A DNA stretch of 15,144 nucleotides from Sphingomonadales bacterium (GTDB lineage Bacteria > Pseudomonadota > Alphaproteobacteria > Sphingomonadales > Sphingomonadaceae): contig JAIYAA010000058.1 in assembly GCA_027489295.1 (NCBI GenBank), forward strand, positions 1-15,144, read 5' to 3'. Positions 7,221-15,066 of the stretch are shown here, in pieces. The stretch's first letter is position 1; each line of letters opens with the position of its first letter. The position numbers were made by a program, and so were the translations under genes. The notes under the pieces were generated by a model. That model saw only the letters and a list, made by a program, of their open reading frames with translations, did not search any database and was not told the DNA's origin.

Positions 7221-7246
7221 AGATCCTCCCCGTCAGGGGAGGATCT
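7221..7246. terminator. Perfect 11 bp hairpin between convergent genes
   Basis: AGATCCTCCCC (7221-7231) and GGGGAGGATCT (7236-7246) pair perfectly around GTCA. It begins 2 bases after the acyl-CoA synthetase stop and ends 5 bases before the peptidase stop, so it probably ends both transcripts. On the minus strand ATTTAAT follows, a weak U-run; on the plus strand there is none. The TCCTCCCC/GGGGAGGA core resembles short palindromes common between sphingomonad genes. Confidence 0.65.
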
Positions 7247-7251
7247 GAGAA

Positions 7252-10119
7252 TTACTTCGCCGCCTTCTCCGGCACCACCACCATGGTCCAGTCCTTGTCC
7301 GGCCGCAGATATTTGGCGGCCAGCGCCTGCAGTTCGGCCGGCGTCGTCGCGGCATAGTCGCGCGCAAGATTGCGCATGCCGGCGATCCGGGCCGGATCCT
7401 GCGTGCCGCCCTCGACCAAGTTCATCCAGAACATGTTGCCGCTCGACATGCGCAGCAGCTGCTGCTTGAGCGGGGTGAGCGCGCGGTTGAGCTCGTCGGC
7501 GTCGATCGGCTTCGCCACCAGGTCCGCCGCGATGGCGCGGGCGAGCTTGAAGAAGAAGTCGGTCTTGTCGGGCGGCACCATACCCAGCGCGGCGATCTTG
7601 CCGCCGGCGGCCAAGCCCAGCGGCCAGTCGCTCATCACGTTGGGCGAATAGCTGACGCCCGCCTGGATGCGCAGCTGCTCGATCAGCCGGTCGCGGAACA
7701 CCGCGGTCAGGATCTCGAGCTTGCGGCTTTCGGCGAGACCCGCGCTGCCGCCGCCGGTCGGCCAGGCGATCACCGCCGCGGCCTGATCCACGGCACCGGT
7801 GTGCGTGCGCACCACCGGCGCGGCGACGTGCGCGGGGAAGCGCACCGGCGCGCCGCTTTCCTTGCCCTCGGCGCGGGGCTTGAGCGCGCCGAAGCTCGCC
7901 GCCACCGCCTGCACCGTCGCCTCGGCATTCATGTCGCCGAAGATCTCGACCTCGATCGGGCCGGTCTGGAGCAGCGGCTCCCACAGCGCGCGGAACGCCT
8001 GCGGGGTGAGCGCCGTCACCTCCTCGCGGCTCGGCACGCCCCAGCGCGGGTCGCCGTCGTGGAGCAGCACGTCGAGGTCGCGGCCGAGCACCGCGTCGGG
8101 CGAGGCCGAGAGGCCGGCATAGGACGCAAGCGTCGCGGCCTTGGCGCGGGTGATCGGGTTGGGGTCCCAGCCCGGTGCGGCCAGCTTGGTCGCGAACAGG
8201 CGGAGCTGATCGGCCAGATCCTCCTTGTTGGTCTGCGCCTGGAAGACGAAGGCGTCCTCCCCGATGTCAAAGCCGAGGCCGATCTGGCGGTTGCCGGTCA
8301 GCGCGTCGAGCTCCTCCTGGCCGAACTTGCCGATGCCGCTGGCCATCAGCGCGGTCTTGCCCGCCCAGGCCGGCACGCGTCGATCACCCGGCAGCGCACG
8401 CAGGCCGCGGCCGAAGCGGATGTTCACCCACACCTTGCCGGTTTCGGACTGGTCCTCGCGCATCAGCAGCTTCACGCCGTTGGCATAGGTGACCTCGTCG
8501 ATCGCGATGTCCGGATCGATCCGCTTGCGCTCTACCACCTTGCCGGGGGTGCCGATGCGCGGCAGTTGATCGAACTTCACGTTGAGCGTGCGGCGCTTGC
8601 GTGCCGCCGCCTTCACATCGGCCTGGAGCGCGGTGGTCACCTTGCGGACCACATCCGGATCGGGCGCATGCGTGTTCACCAGCGCGCGCGTCGCGGTGCC
8701 TTCGAATACCTTCTTGGCCGAGGCCTGGACCGCGGCGGGGGTGAACATGCGCTGGGCGATCGCGCCCTTGAAGATCGCGTAGGAGGCCTCGGGCGTCGTC
8801 ACCGTCTCGTTGATGTCGACCGCCTGGACGAGATCGTCGGCCAGCGAAACCGCCGATTCGACCGGCGCGGTGGAGATTCGGTTGCGCATCACCGCGTCGA
8901 TCTCGCCCAGTTCGCGGTCGATCTCGCCCTGCGTCGGCGGCGCCGCCATCAGTTCGGCGGCGGTGGCGCGGACGTCGCGCAGCGCGCTTTCCCAGTCGTC
9001 GCCGGTCGGCAATACCGTCAGCGTGGTGACGTTGGCCGAGCGGGCGATATCGTCGAGATCAGCGCCGGCCGCGATGAAAGAGGCGCCCGAGCGCGCCCGC
9101 GATTCAAGGCGGCGATTAAGGATGCGGATCGCCACCATGTCGATCATGCGCTTCTGGTTGAAGATCACCGTATCGGCATAGACCGTCCACGGCCGCACGA
9201 TCGCCATCAGCGCCACCGGCTGCAGCGCGGGTTCGACGATGCTCGCCGCCATCGCGTGATCGGCCTCGGGCTTGCCGAAATCGGGCGTCTTGGGGGCTTC
9301 GCCCCTGCCCTGCCAGCTTGCGAAATACTTGTTGATCATCGCCTCCAGCATCGCCGGATCGACGTCGCCGATGGCGATCACCGTTGCGCGTTCCGGGCGG
9401 TACCAGCGATCGTGGAAGGCCTGTACGCTGGCGGGCGTGGCGGCGTTCAATGCCTCCACCGTACCGATCGGCTCGCGATCGGCGAGCAACTGGCCGGCGA
9501 AGATCAGCTGATAGAGCGCATCCTGCATCCGCTTCTGCGGCGCGGGCTGCTCGCGGCCCTCGGCCAGCACCACCGGTCGCTCGGCAGTCAGCGAGGCCTG
9601 GGTGATCGACGGCGCCGCCATCATGCCCGAGAGGATCTTGAAGCTCTCGTCCAGCCCTTCCGGTGTCCAGCTCGGCAGGTCGAGCTTGTAGGTGGTGCTG
9701 ATGAACGTCGTTGCGGCATTGCTGTCGGAGCCGAAGGTGACGCCGAGGCGCTGCCAGATCCGCTTCGAGTCGCCGTCCGGCACATAGGTCGAGCCGCGGA
9801 AGCTGAGATGCTCGAGCAGGTGGGCGAAGCCGCGCTCCGAATCGCGCTCCATCAGCGACCCTGCGTCGATCCGCACCCGGATCGAGATCTGCCCCGGCGG
9901 CACCCCGTTCTTGCGCACCGCATAGCGCACGCCGTTGGAGAGGCGCCCGAACTTCCACTTGTCGTCATGGACGAGGTCGCTGCCCTTGTAGAGCCAGGGA
10001 TCGTCGGCGGTCTGGACACCCTCGGGGCGGCCTTGCGCCAGCACCGGGGCCGGCAGCGTGGGGGCAGCGAGTGCGAGGAGAAGCAGGGCGAAGCGCGGGG
10101 TGCGCAGGAAAGACAGCAT
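7252..10119 (-). CDS. Exported M16 (insulinase/PqqL-type) zinc peptidase
   Basis: A large zinc metallopeptidase with two fused M16 halves, likely acting in the periplasm on peptides. The 955-residue precursor starts with a signal peptide (MLSFLRTPRFALLLLALAAP..., likely cut after PVLA at about 28). The inverted zinc motif HLLEH is at 100-104 in GFAHLLEHLSFRGS. The downstream helix ERPVVLAE (180-187) supplies the third ligand, probably E187 by analogy with insulysin. The inactive C-terminal half retains the substrate-contacting R...Y segment (LRIQAGVSYS, about 815-824). Length and layout match PqqL-like proteins rather than single-domain M16B subunits. ATG at 10119 is chosen for the signal peptide and a GAAAGGG 4 bases upstream; the open frame extends to 10206 without support. 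No PQQ synthesis genes are nearby, so no role in PQQ is implied. Confidence 0.93.
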   Translation of the reverse strand: MLSFLRTPRFALLLLALAAPTLPAPVLAQGRPEGVQTADDPWLYKGSDLVHDDKWKFGRLSNGVRYAVRKNGVPPGQISIRVRIDAGSLMERDSERGFAHLLEHLSFRGSTYVPDGDSKRIWQRLGVTFGSDSNAATTFISTTYKLDLPSWTPEGLDESFKILSGMMAAPSITQASLTAERPVVLAEGREQPAPQKRMQDALYQLIFAGQLLADREPIGTVEALNAATPASVQAFHDRWYRPERATVIAIGDVDPAMLEAMINKYFASWQGRGEAPKTPDFGKPEADHAMAASIVEPALQPVALMAIVRPWTVYADTVIFNQKRMIDMVAIRILNRRLESRARSGASFIAAGADLDDIARSANVTTLTVLPTGDDWESALRDVRATAAELMAAPPTQGEIDRELGEIDAVMRNRISTAPVESAVSLADDLVQAVDINETVTTPEASYAIFKGAIAQRMFTPAAVQASAKKVFEGTATRALVNTHAPDPDVVRKVTTALQADVKAAARKRRTLNVKFDQLPRIGTPGKVVERKRIDPDIAIDEVTYANGVKLLMREDQSETGKVWVNIRFGRGLRALPGDRRVPAWAGKTALMASGIGKFGQEELDALTGNRQIGLGFDIGEDAFVFQAQTNKEDLADQLRLFATKLAAPGWDPNPITRAKAATLASYAGLSASPDAVLGRDLDVLLHDGDPRWGVPSREEVTALTPQAFRALWEPLLQTGPIEVEIFGDMNAEATVQAVAASFGALKPRAEGKESGAPVRFPAHVAAPVVRTHTGAVDQAAAVIAWPTGGGSAGLAESRKLEILTAVFRDRLIEQLRIQAGVSYSPNVMSDWPLGLAAGGKIAALGMVPPDKTDFFFKLARAIAADLVAKPIDADELNRALTPLKQQLLRMSSGNMFWMNLVEGGTQDPARIAGMRNLARDYAATTPAELQALAAKYLRPDKDWTMVVVPEKAAK

Positions 10120-10303
10120 GAAGCCCTTTCTAGAGGCGGTTTGGTCGCCATGCCACCAGCAACCTTTCTGCCGGATGTACGCCACAAGAATCCATGGGGG
10201 CGCCATGTTTTGGACCCAAGTGGCGGCCTAGACCGGATGCCGAGATTGTTGCGTTGCAGCACCGAAGTCCGGGCCAAACGCAAAAGTTGCGGGGAAGTTG
10301 CGC
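10120..10303. other. Divergent intergenic region
   Basis: These 184 bases separate the divergent M16 peptidase and beta-hydroxylase-domain genes and must hold promoters for both. I see no convincing -35/-10 pair, no strong hairpin and no reading frame with coding character. Both ribosome-binding sites are at its ends (GAAAGGG on minus, GGGGAAG on plus). Confidence 0.5.
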
Positions 10304-11101
10304 GTGGATGTTGCCACCAGCGAGGTGCCGATCGGGCTGCCGGCAGAAAGTGTCGGCGACGTCGAGTCGCCTTGTCGCGCCCGCCCGCTGCTGCTCCGCT
10401 GGGGCAAGCATCTGCGCGGCACCTTGGATCGGCTGATCGCTGCCTCTTCGCTGGTGCCCAATACGCCGGTTCTCGACATGCGCGCCTTCCCCTGGACGGC
10501 CGCGCTGCGCGCCGACTGGCAAGCGATCCGCGACGAAGCCGTGGCGGCGATCGGCAGCCAGCCGGGCGCACCGTCGCTCGCCGCCATCTCGCCCGATCAC
10601 CGCGCGATCGCGCCGATCGGCAAATGGCGCAGCCTGTTCCTGTGGGGCTATGGCTACCGCGTCGACGAGAATCTCGCGCGCTGCCCGCACACCTCGCGGC
10701 TGATCGAGCAGATCCCCGGTCTCAACAGCGCGATCTTCTCGATCCTGGCGCCGGGCACGCATATCCCGGCGCATCGCGGCGTGACCAAGGGGCTGATCAC
10801 CTGCCATCTGGGGCTTATGGTGCCCCGCGACGGCGACGTGCGGATGCGGATCGGCAGCCGGGTGGTCCGCTGGGCCGAGGGCGAGACGCTGGTGTTCGAC
10901 GACACCTATGACCACGAGGTGTGGAACGACAGCGCCCATACCCGCATCGTCCTGCTCATCCAGTTCCGCCGCCCCTTGCGCAATCCCGGCCGCTGGATCG
11001 CCGACAGCCTGATCGGCGTGCTCCGCCGTTCGGCCTTCGTGCAGGAGGCGCGTGCCAATCTGCGGCGCTGGCATCGCGGCGAGATCGTGGCCGACGCCTG
11101 A
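10304..11101 (+). CDS. Aspartyl/asparaginyl beta-hydroxylase-domain protein
   Basis: Predicted Fe(II)/2-oxoglutarate-dependent oxygenase of the AspH family (PF05118 type), about 265 residues. The double-stranded beta-helix core runs from about 105 to 225. It has THIPAHRG (H157), ITCHLGLMVP (H168), WAEGETLVFDDTYDHEVWN (H204) and, after it, RIVLLIQFRRP. Two histidines as metal ligands without the usual acid are known for this family. I place the start at GTG 10304 because GGGGAAG at 10291-10297 is 6 bases away; TTG 10298 would be too close. The first 50 residues are unlike the family core. It is divergent from the M16 peptidase across 184 bp. The substrate is unknown: bacterial members modify proteins, lipids or small molecules. 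Confidence 0.85.
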   Translation: MDVATSEVPIGLPAESVGDVESPCRARPLLLRWGKHLRGTLDRLIAASSLVPNTPVLDMRAFPWTAALRADWQAIRDEAVAAIGSQPGAPSLAAISPDHRAIAPIGKWRSLFLWGYGYRVDENLARCPHTSRLIEQIPGLNSAIFSILAPGTHIPAHRGVTKGLITCHLGLMVPRDGDVRMRIGSRVVRWAEGETLVFDDTYDHEVWNDSAHTRIVLLIQFRRPLRNPGRWIADSLIGVLRRSAFVQEARANLRRWHRGEIVADA

Positions 11102-11147
11102 CAATTGCCACGTTGTCGCTGGCTCGGCGGCGGATTAAGCCCGTGCC

Positions 11148-11564
11148 ATGCCACGCCCCTTCCATCTCGCCTTTCCGGTCCACGACCTCCCCGCCGCCCG
11201 CGCCTTTTATGGCGAAGTGCTGGGCTGCCCCGAGGGACGCTCTTCCGATCAGTGGATCGACTTCGACCTGTTCGGCCACCAGATCGTTGCGCATCTCGAC
11301 CCCGCCGCGAAGCCGGTCGCCACCTCGAACGAGGTCGACGGCCATGACGTCCCCGTGCCGCATTTCGGCGTGGTGCTGACCATGGACGACTGGCACGCGC
11401 TCGCCGCCCGCGTAGAGGCCGCCGGCATCCCCTTCGGCATCGCCCCGCACGTCCGCTTCCAGGGCCAGGTGGGCGAGCAGGCAACGATGTTCTTCCGCGA
11501 CCCCAGTGGCAACGCGCTGGAATTCAAGGCGTTCGCCGACGACAGCAGCCTGTTCGCCAAATGA
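11148..11564 (+). CDS. VOC-family (glyoxalase/dioxygenase-fold) protein
   Basis: A 138-residue single-module vicinal-oxygen-chelate protein. The N-terminal beta strand [10 protein letters not shown] (5-14) and the [15 protein letters not shown] helix are typical. Candidate metal ligands are H6, H72 (PHFGVV) and E125 in [10 protein letters not shown], close to the end. [11 protein letters not shown] is the classic VOC C-terminal motif. Enzyme class (lyase, dioxygenase, resistance protein) cannot be told from this. ATG 11148 is 46 bp after the previous stop and lacks a strong ribosome-binding site. Its stop overlaps the next start (ATGA), pointing to co-translation with the PHA-system protein. 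Confidence 0.88.
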   Translation: MPRPFHLAFPVHDLPAARAFYGEVLGCPEGRSSDQWIDFDLFGHQIVAHLDPAAKPVATSNEVDGHDVPVPHFGVVLTMDDWHALAARVEAAGIPFGIAPHVRFQGQVGEQATMFFRDPSGNALEFKAFADDSSLFAK

Positions 11565-11866
11565 TGTCGCAGACCATCAAGCTCGACATCCCCCACCAGC
11601 TCGGCCGCGAGGGCGCACGGGCGCGGATCGACGCGAAGATCGGCCGGCTGGCCGACAAGATCCCCGGCGGCGCCACGGTCGAGTATCGCTGGGAGGGCGA
11701 CAGCCTCCACTTCACCGTGTCGGCGATGGGCCAGCAGGTGGCGAGCCGGCTCGACGTGGAGGAGAGTGTCGTCCACGCCGAAGTCGCCCTGCCCGGCATG
11801 CTGGCGCTGTTCGCCGGCAAGGTGCGCGAGATGCTGGAGAAGGAAGGCCCCCGCCTGCTCGGCTGA
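11561..11866 (+). CDS. Polyhydroxyalkanoic acid system family protein
   Basis: A small 101-residue protein matching the 'PHA system' family (PF09650 type, often listed near polyhydroxyalkanoate genes). Its exact function is not established. The visible pattern is a beta/alpha/beta start ([22 protein letters not shown]), the central [26 protein letters not shown], and [21 protein letters not shown] near the end. This central block is what I recognise. It has no signal peptide or membrane segment. The start is ATG 11561 (ATGA overlap with the VOC stop) or ATG 11564 in the same frame. No PHA synthase or phasin is in the window, so the link to granules rests on family name alone. Confidence 0.8.
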   Translation: MMSQTIKLDIPHQLGREGARARIDAKIGRLADKIPGGATVEYRWEGDSLHFTVSAMGQQVASRLDVEESVVHAEVALPGMLALFAGKVREMLEKEGPRLLG

Positions 11867-11873
11867 GGGCCTT
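11844..11873. terminator. Possible hairpin at the convergent gene ends
   Basis: AAGGCCC (11844-11850) and GGGCCTT (11867-11873) are perfect inverted arms with a 16-base loop that contains the stop of the PHA-system gene. The 12 bp between the two convergent stops leave no room for another terminator. There is no U-run on either side, so this is weak. Confidence 0.3.
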
Positions 11874-11878
11874 GGGCG

Positions 11879-13264
11879 TCAGCGCGCCGCGCTCACCCGC
11901 CACACCGTGTTGCCGACATCGTCGGCCACCAGCAGCGCGCCGCCGGCGCCGGTGATCACCGCCACCGGCCGGCCCTGCGCCTCGCCCTTGGCGTTGAGGA
12001 AGCCGGTCAGCACGTCCTGGAGCTTGCCGCCCTTGGCCGGGAAGCCGTTATCGCCGAACGGCACGAACACGACCTTGTAGCCCGAGGGCGGCTGGCGGTT
12101 CCAAGAGCCGTGCAGGCCAACGAACGCACCGTTCGCATAGGCCCCGCCCAGCCGCGCGCCGTCGGCGAAGGTCAGGCCCAGCGGCGCGGTGTGCGCGCCG
12201 AGCGCGAAATCGGGACGGCGGACATATTCGCGCAGGTCCGGGCGGCCCGGCTCGACCCGCTTGTCCTCGTATCCGCCCCAATATTGCCAGGGCCAGCCGA
12301 AGAAGGCGCCGAGATCGACCCGGCTCATATAGTCGGGCGGCATGTCCGAACCGAGCATGTCGCGCTCGTTCACCACCGTCCACAGCGCCTGGGTCTTGGG
12401 CTCGAAGGCCATGCCGTTGGCGTTGCGGATGCCCCAGGCGAAGATGCGGCTGGTCTTCGCCTCGGGATCGACCTCGAGAATCACCGCGCGGTTGGTCGGC
12501 TGGGCAGCGGCCTGGGCCATCTGCGCCGGGCTCTCGGCGGTATAGATCGGGCCTTCCGCCTCCAGCCCATCCTCGGCGATGTTGGAGGAGGAGCCGATGC
12601 TCACATACAGCTGCTTGCCATCCAGCGCCGCCACCACGTTGCGCGCCCAGTGGTTGCCGCCGCCCGGCAGCGACAGGATCTTCTTCGGCGCGGCGGTAAT
12701 CTTGGTCTGGCCGTCCGCATAGGGATAGCGAACCAGCGAATCGGTGTTGGCAACGTAGAGCGAGCCGTTCGCCAGAACCATCCCGCTCGGGGAGTTGAGC
12801 CCGGTGAGGAACACGGTCCGCATGTCGGCCACGCCGTCGCCGTCGCTGTCGCGCAGCAGGGTGATGCGGTTGGCCGAGGCGCCGCCCGCGCCCGCCTTGC
12901 TCATCAGCATGCCCATCACCCAGCCGGTGATCCCGCCCTTGTCGCGTGGTGGCGAGTTGCTTTCGGCGACCAGGATATCGCCATTGGGCAGCTGGTAGAG
13001 CCAGCGCGGATGATCGAGCTTGTCGGCGAAGGGCTGGACCTTCAGGCCCGGGGCTGCCTTGGGCATAGCGCCCGCCGGCCAGCCGACCCCCTGGGCGACG
13101 CCGATCGTCGGCACCGTCTGGTAGCGGGGCGCGCTGATCTGCGGATCGCGGCCGGTAACGGCGCTTTCTGCCAGCGTGGCGATGTCGGGCCGGCTGAGCC
13201 AGTACCAGGCGGCACCACCGAAGACGACGAGGATGGCGAGGGCGATCAGGACACGCTTGAGCAT
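11879..13264 (-). CDS. Membrane-anchored sorbosone dehydrogenase-like (PQQ-type) protein
   Basis: A 461-residue protein of the L-sorbosone dehydrogenase / soluble-glucose-dehydrogenase beta-propeller family. It starts with a membrane anchor (MLKRVLIALAILVVFGGAAWYWL, about 4-23) and then has a periplasmic six-bladed propeller. Propeller marks are HPRWLYQLPNGDILVAE, RDSDGDGVAD, GLNSPSGMVLANGSLYVANTD, LPGGGNHWARNV, FAWGIRNANGMAF, NERDMLG, DLGAFFGWPWQYWGG and VGLHGSWNRQPPSGYKV. No CxxCH haem motif is present. ATG 13264 is preferred because it opens the anchor helix; the frame extends to a TTG at 13300. Family members can use PQQ, but many propellers of this type have no shown activity, so the substrate is unknown. 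It is convergent with the PHA-system gene and divergent from the C13 peptidase. Confidence 0.88.
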   Translation of the reverse strand: MLKRVLIALAILVVFGGAAWYWLSRPDIATLAESAVTGRDPQISAPRYQTVPTIGVAQGVGWPAGAMPKAAPGLKVQPFADKLDHPRWLYQLPNGDILVAESNSPPRDKGGITGWVMGMLMSKAGAGGASANRITLLRDSDGDGVADMRTVFLTGLNSPSGMVLANGSLYVANTDSLVRYPYADGQTKITAAPKKILSLPGGGNHWARNVVAALDGKQLYVSIGSSSNIAEDGLEAEGPIYTAESPAQMAQAAAQPTNRAVILEVDPEAKTSRIFAWGIRNANGMAFEPKTQALWTVVNERDMLGSDMPPDYMSRVDLGAFFGWPWQYWGGYEDKRVEPGRPDLREYVRRPDFALGAHTAPLGLTFADGARLGGAYANGAFVGLHGSWNRQPPSGYKVVFVPFGDNGFPAKGGKLQDVLTGFLNAKGEAQGRPVAVITGAGGALLVADDVGNTVWRVSAAR

Positions 13265-13320
13265 GGCGCCAGCACTAGGGCGACCCGCCCGGGAAGCCAA
13301 TGCGATTCTGGGGGCATGGC

Positions 13321-13326
13321 TTGACT
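13321..13326 (+). promoter_or_regulatory. Possible -35 box (TTGACT) for the C13 peptidase gene
   Basis: TTGACT lies 56 bases before the ATG at 13382 in the 117 bp divergent region. A 17-19 bp spacer leads only to AGAGTG/AGTGTT, a poor -10, so this is tentative. The rest of this divergent gap shows nothing else I can support. Confidence 0.25.
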
Positions 13327-13381
13327 TCGCGCATCCACAGGCAAGAGTGTTCGCTCACCTGTTCCCGGGGGGCCTGCCCGA

Positions 13382-14356
13382 ATGCGGTTGTGGTTGCGTG
13401 CGTCTGCGTTGATGCTTGCGCTGGCTGGTGCACCCGGCGCCTGGGCGCAGCAACGGCTGCCCGAACACACCACCGCCTGGCCAGGCATGGTCTCCGGCGA
13501 GTCCGGCATCGACGGGCTGGAGAGCGGCCCGGAACTCCAGCGCGGCCGCGACGCCCGGGCCATGCTCGCCGACCAGCGTCGGTTGAATGCCGCGCTCGCC
13601 GCGTTGCAGCCGGAACGCAAGGGCGTGGTGGATGCCTATGTGGTGAGCATTGCGCTCGACAGCGACCCGGTCTTCGCCCGCGAGGCGCGGGAAAGCGCCC
13701 GTGTGCTCACCCGCCGCTACGATGCCGAGGGGCGGTCGCTGGTGTTCGCCGGTGCCGATGGGCGCGGCGGCGCGGTGCTGCCGATCGGGAGCATTTCCAC
13801 GCTCACCCTCGCCCTCGCCCGTATCGCCGAGCTGATGGACCGCAACCAGGATGTGCTGGTGCTCTATGTGACCAGCCATGGCGCGCCGGATGCGGGACTC
13901 GCCTATCACGACGGCGACGAGGGCTACGGCATTCTCTCACCCGCGCGGTTCGCGACGATTCTCGACGGGCTCGGCATCCGCAATCGGCTGCTCCTCCTCT
14001 CGGCCTGCTATTCGGGCGCGTTCGTGCCGCGGCTGATGAGCGATACCACCGCGATCCTCACCGCCGCCTCGGCCAGTCGCTCGTCCTTCGGCTGCCGCGC
14101 CGAGAATGACTGGACCTTCTTCGGCGACGCGCTGGTCAACCACGCGCTGCGCAAGGCGCAGCCGCTCGCCGATGCCGCGGCCGAAGCGCGCCAGACGATC
14201 ATCGGCTGGGAACGCGCCGGGCGGCTCGACCCGTCGATGCCGCAGGTGACGATCGGCGACGCGGTGGCGACGTGGCTCGCGCCGCTGGAGGCACGGATGC
14301 CGAAAGCGGCGACCGCACCGGTGGGCGCCCCGGCGACGGATGCGCTCAAGCCCTGA
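13382..14356 (+). CDS. Exported C13-family (legumain-like) cysteine peptidase
   Basis: A 324-residue protein with a signal peptide (MRLWLRASALMLALAGAPGAWA, likely cut before Q23) and a caspase-like clan CD core. The catalytic His is H166 in LYVTSHGAPD and the catalytic Cys is C209 in LLLLSACYSGAF, each after a hydrophobic strand as the fold requires. SASRSSFGCRAENDWTFFGDALVNHAL (230-256) is the typical downstream C13 block. The family cuts after Asn/Asp in eukaryotic legumain and includes GPI-transamidase; the specificity of bacterial members is unknown. A GGGGGG stretch about 9 bases before the ATG may bind ribosomes. The tail (about 295-324) is Ala/Pro-rich. It is 38 bp upstream of the ClpP-like gene on the same strand. 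Role inferred: periplasmic proteolysis. Confidence 0.88.
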   Translation: MRLWLRASALMLALAGAPGAWAQQRLPEHTTAWPGMVSGESGIDGLESGPELQRGRDARAMLADQRRLNAALAALQPERKGVVDAYVVSIALDSDPVFAREARESARVLTRRYDAEGRSLVFAGADGRGGAVLPIGSISTLTLALARIAELMDRNQDVLVLYVTSHGAPDAGLAYHDGDEGYGILSPARFATILDGLGIRNRLLLLSACYSGAFVPRLMSDTTAILTAASASRSSFGCRAENDWTFFGDALVNHALRKAQPLADAAAEARQTIIGWERAGRLDPSMPQVTIGDAVATWLAPLEARMPKAATAPVGAPATDALKP

Positions 14357-14394
14357 GGTTGGAACTCCCCCCGCCCTCGCCGGTTGGCGGCGGC

Positions 14395-14970
14395 ATGTCC
14401 GAATTCCAGAGCCCGCTCCAGCGCTACCCGCTGCTCGCCACCCCGCATGTCCGGCTGCACGGCACCGTCGACCACGCGATGTACGGCAATTTCCGCGAGC
14501 AGCTGCTCGGCGACCCCGCCGAGGGGCCACTGGTCGTTGCGCTGTCCACGCTCGGCGGCGACCCCGAGGTTGCGCGGCTGATGGCCGACGAGCTGCGGCT
14601 GCTCCGGGAGGCGACGGGCCGCGAGCTGCTGTTCCTCGGCAAGGTCGCGGTCTATTCAGCGGGCGCGACCTTCATGTCCGGCTTCCCCGTCGACAAGCGC
14701 TTCCTCACCCGCGGCACCCGACTGATGCTGCACGAGCGACAGATGCATTCCAGCATCGATCTGTCCGGTCCGCTGCGGGCGCTGCCGGCGATCCTCAAGG
14801 CCAAGCTGGCCGAGATCGAGCACTCGATCGCCATCGAGGAAGAGGGGTTTCGCGCGCTGGTGGCGGGTTCGCGCGTCGAATTCGAGGAGCTTCGCCGCCG
14901 CGCGCCCTATAACTGGTATATCGAGGCCGACGAGGCGCGGGCGCTGGGGCTCGTGCTCGACGTGATCTAA
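14395..14970 (+). CDS. ClpP-like (S14-type) protein with altered catalytic triad
   Basis: A 191-residue protein of the ClpP/crotonase fold. It shows LSTLGGDPEVARLMADELR (oxyanion-loop GGD region, about 50-68), nucleophile Ser88 in KVAVYSAGATFMSGFP and His113 in RLMLHERQMH. The C-terminal EADEARALGL (177-186) aligns with ClpP SAxEAxxYGL. Against ClpP the triad Asp (D-R-F-x-S-A-x-E-A) aligns with Asn173 (N-W-Y-I-E-A-D-E-A), so the charge relay may be changed. It has no signal peptide or membrane segment and no adjacent Clp ATPase, unlike housekeeping clpP-clpX. Start ATG 14395 has no strong ribosome-binding site; the frame is open upstream inside the C13 gene. Whether it is an active peptidase is not known. 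Confidence 0.82.
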   Translation: MSEFQSPLQRYPLLATPHVRLHGTVDHAMYGNFREQLLGDPAEGPLVVALSTLGGDPEVARLMADELRLLREATGRELLFLGKVAVYSAGATFMSGFPVDKRFLTRGTRLMLHERQMHSSIDLSGPLRALPAILKAKLAEIEHSIAIEEEGFRALVAGSRVEFEELRRRAPYNWYIEADEARALGLVLDVI

Positions 14971-15051
14971 AGGCGCGGTCCAAAGGACACTTGCGCTGCG
15001 GATGCGAAAGGCATAGCTCGCCGGACAAAGACGCGTCGCGCCGAAGCGAAA

Positions 15052-15058
15052 GAGGAAG
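15052..15058 (+). promoter_or_regulatory. Ribosome-binding site of sdhB
   Basis: GAGGAAG ends 8 bases before ATG 15067 and fixes that start. The 96 bp between the ClpP-like stop and this ATG presumably contain the promoter; TTGCGC at about 14992 is a weak -35 candidate with no clear -10. Confidence 0.65.
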
Positions 15059-15066
15059 TTTCAGGA

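Noticed and set aside
7252..10119. M16 peptidase as a PQQ biosynthesis protein working with the sorbosone dehydrogenase-like gene
   Set aside because: No pqqA-E genes are present, the two genes are separated by other units, and the M16 similarity is to general PqqL/insulinase proteins. The link would be speculation.
7801..10911. Very long plus-strand open frame (1036 codons)
   Set aside because: It is the antisense shadow of the M16 peptidase, running on into another frame of the beta-hydroxylase gene. The M16 frame has a signal peptide and catalytic motifs; this one is His/Arg-rich without domains.
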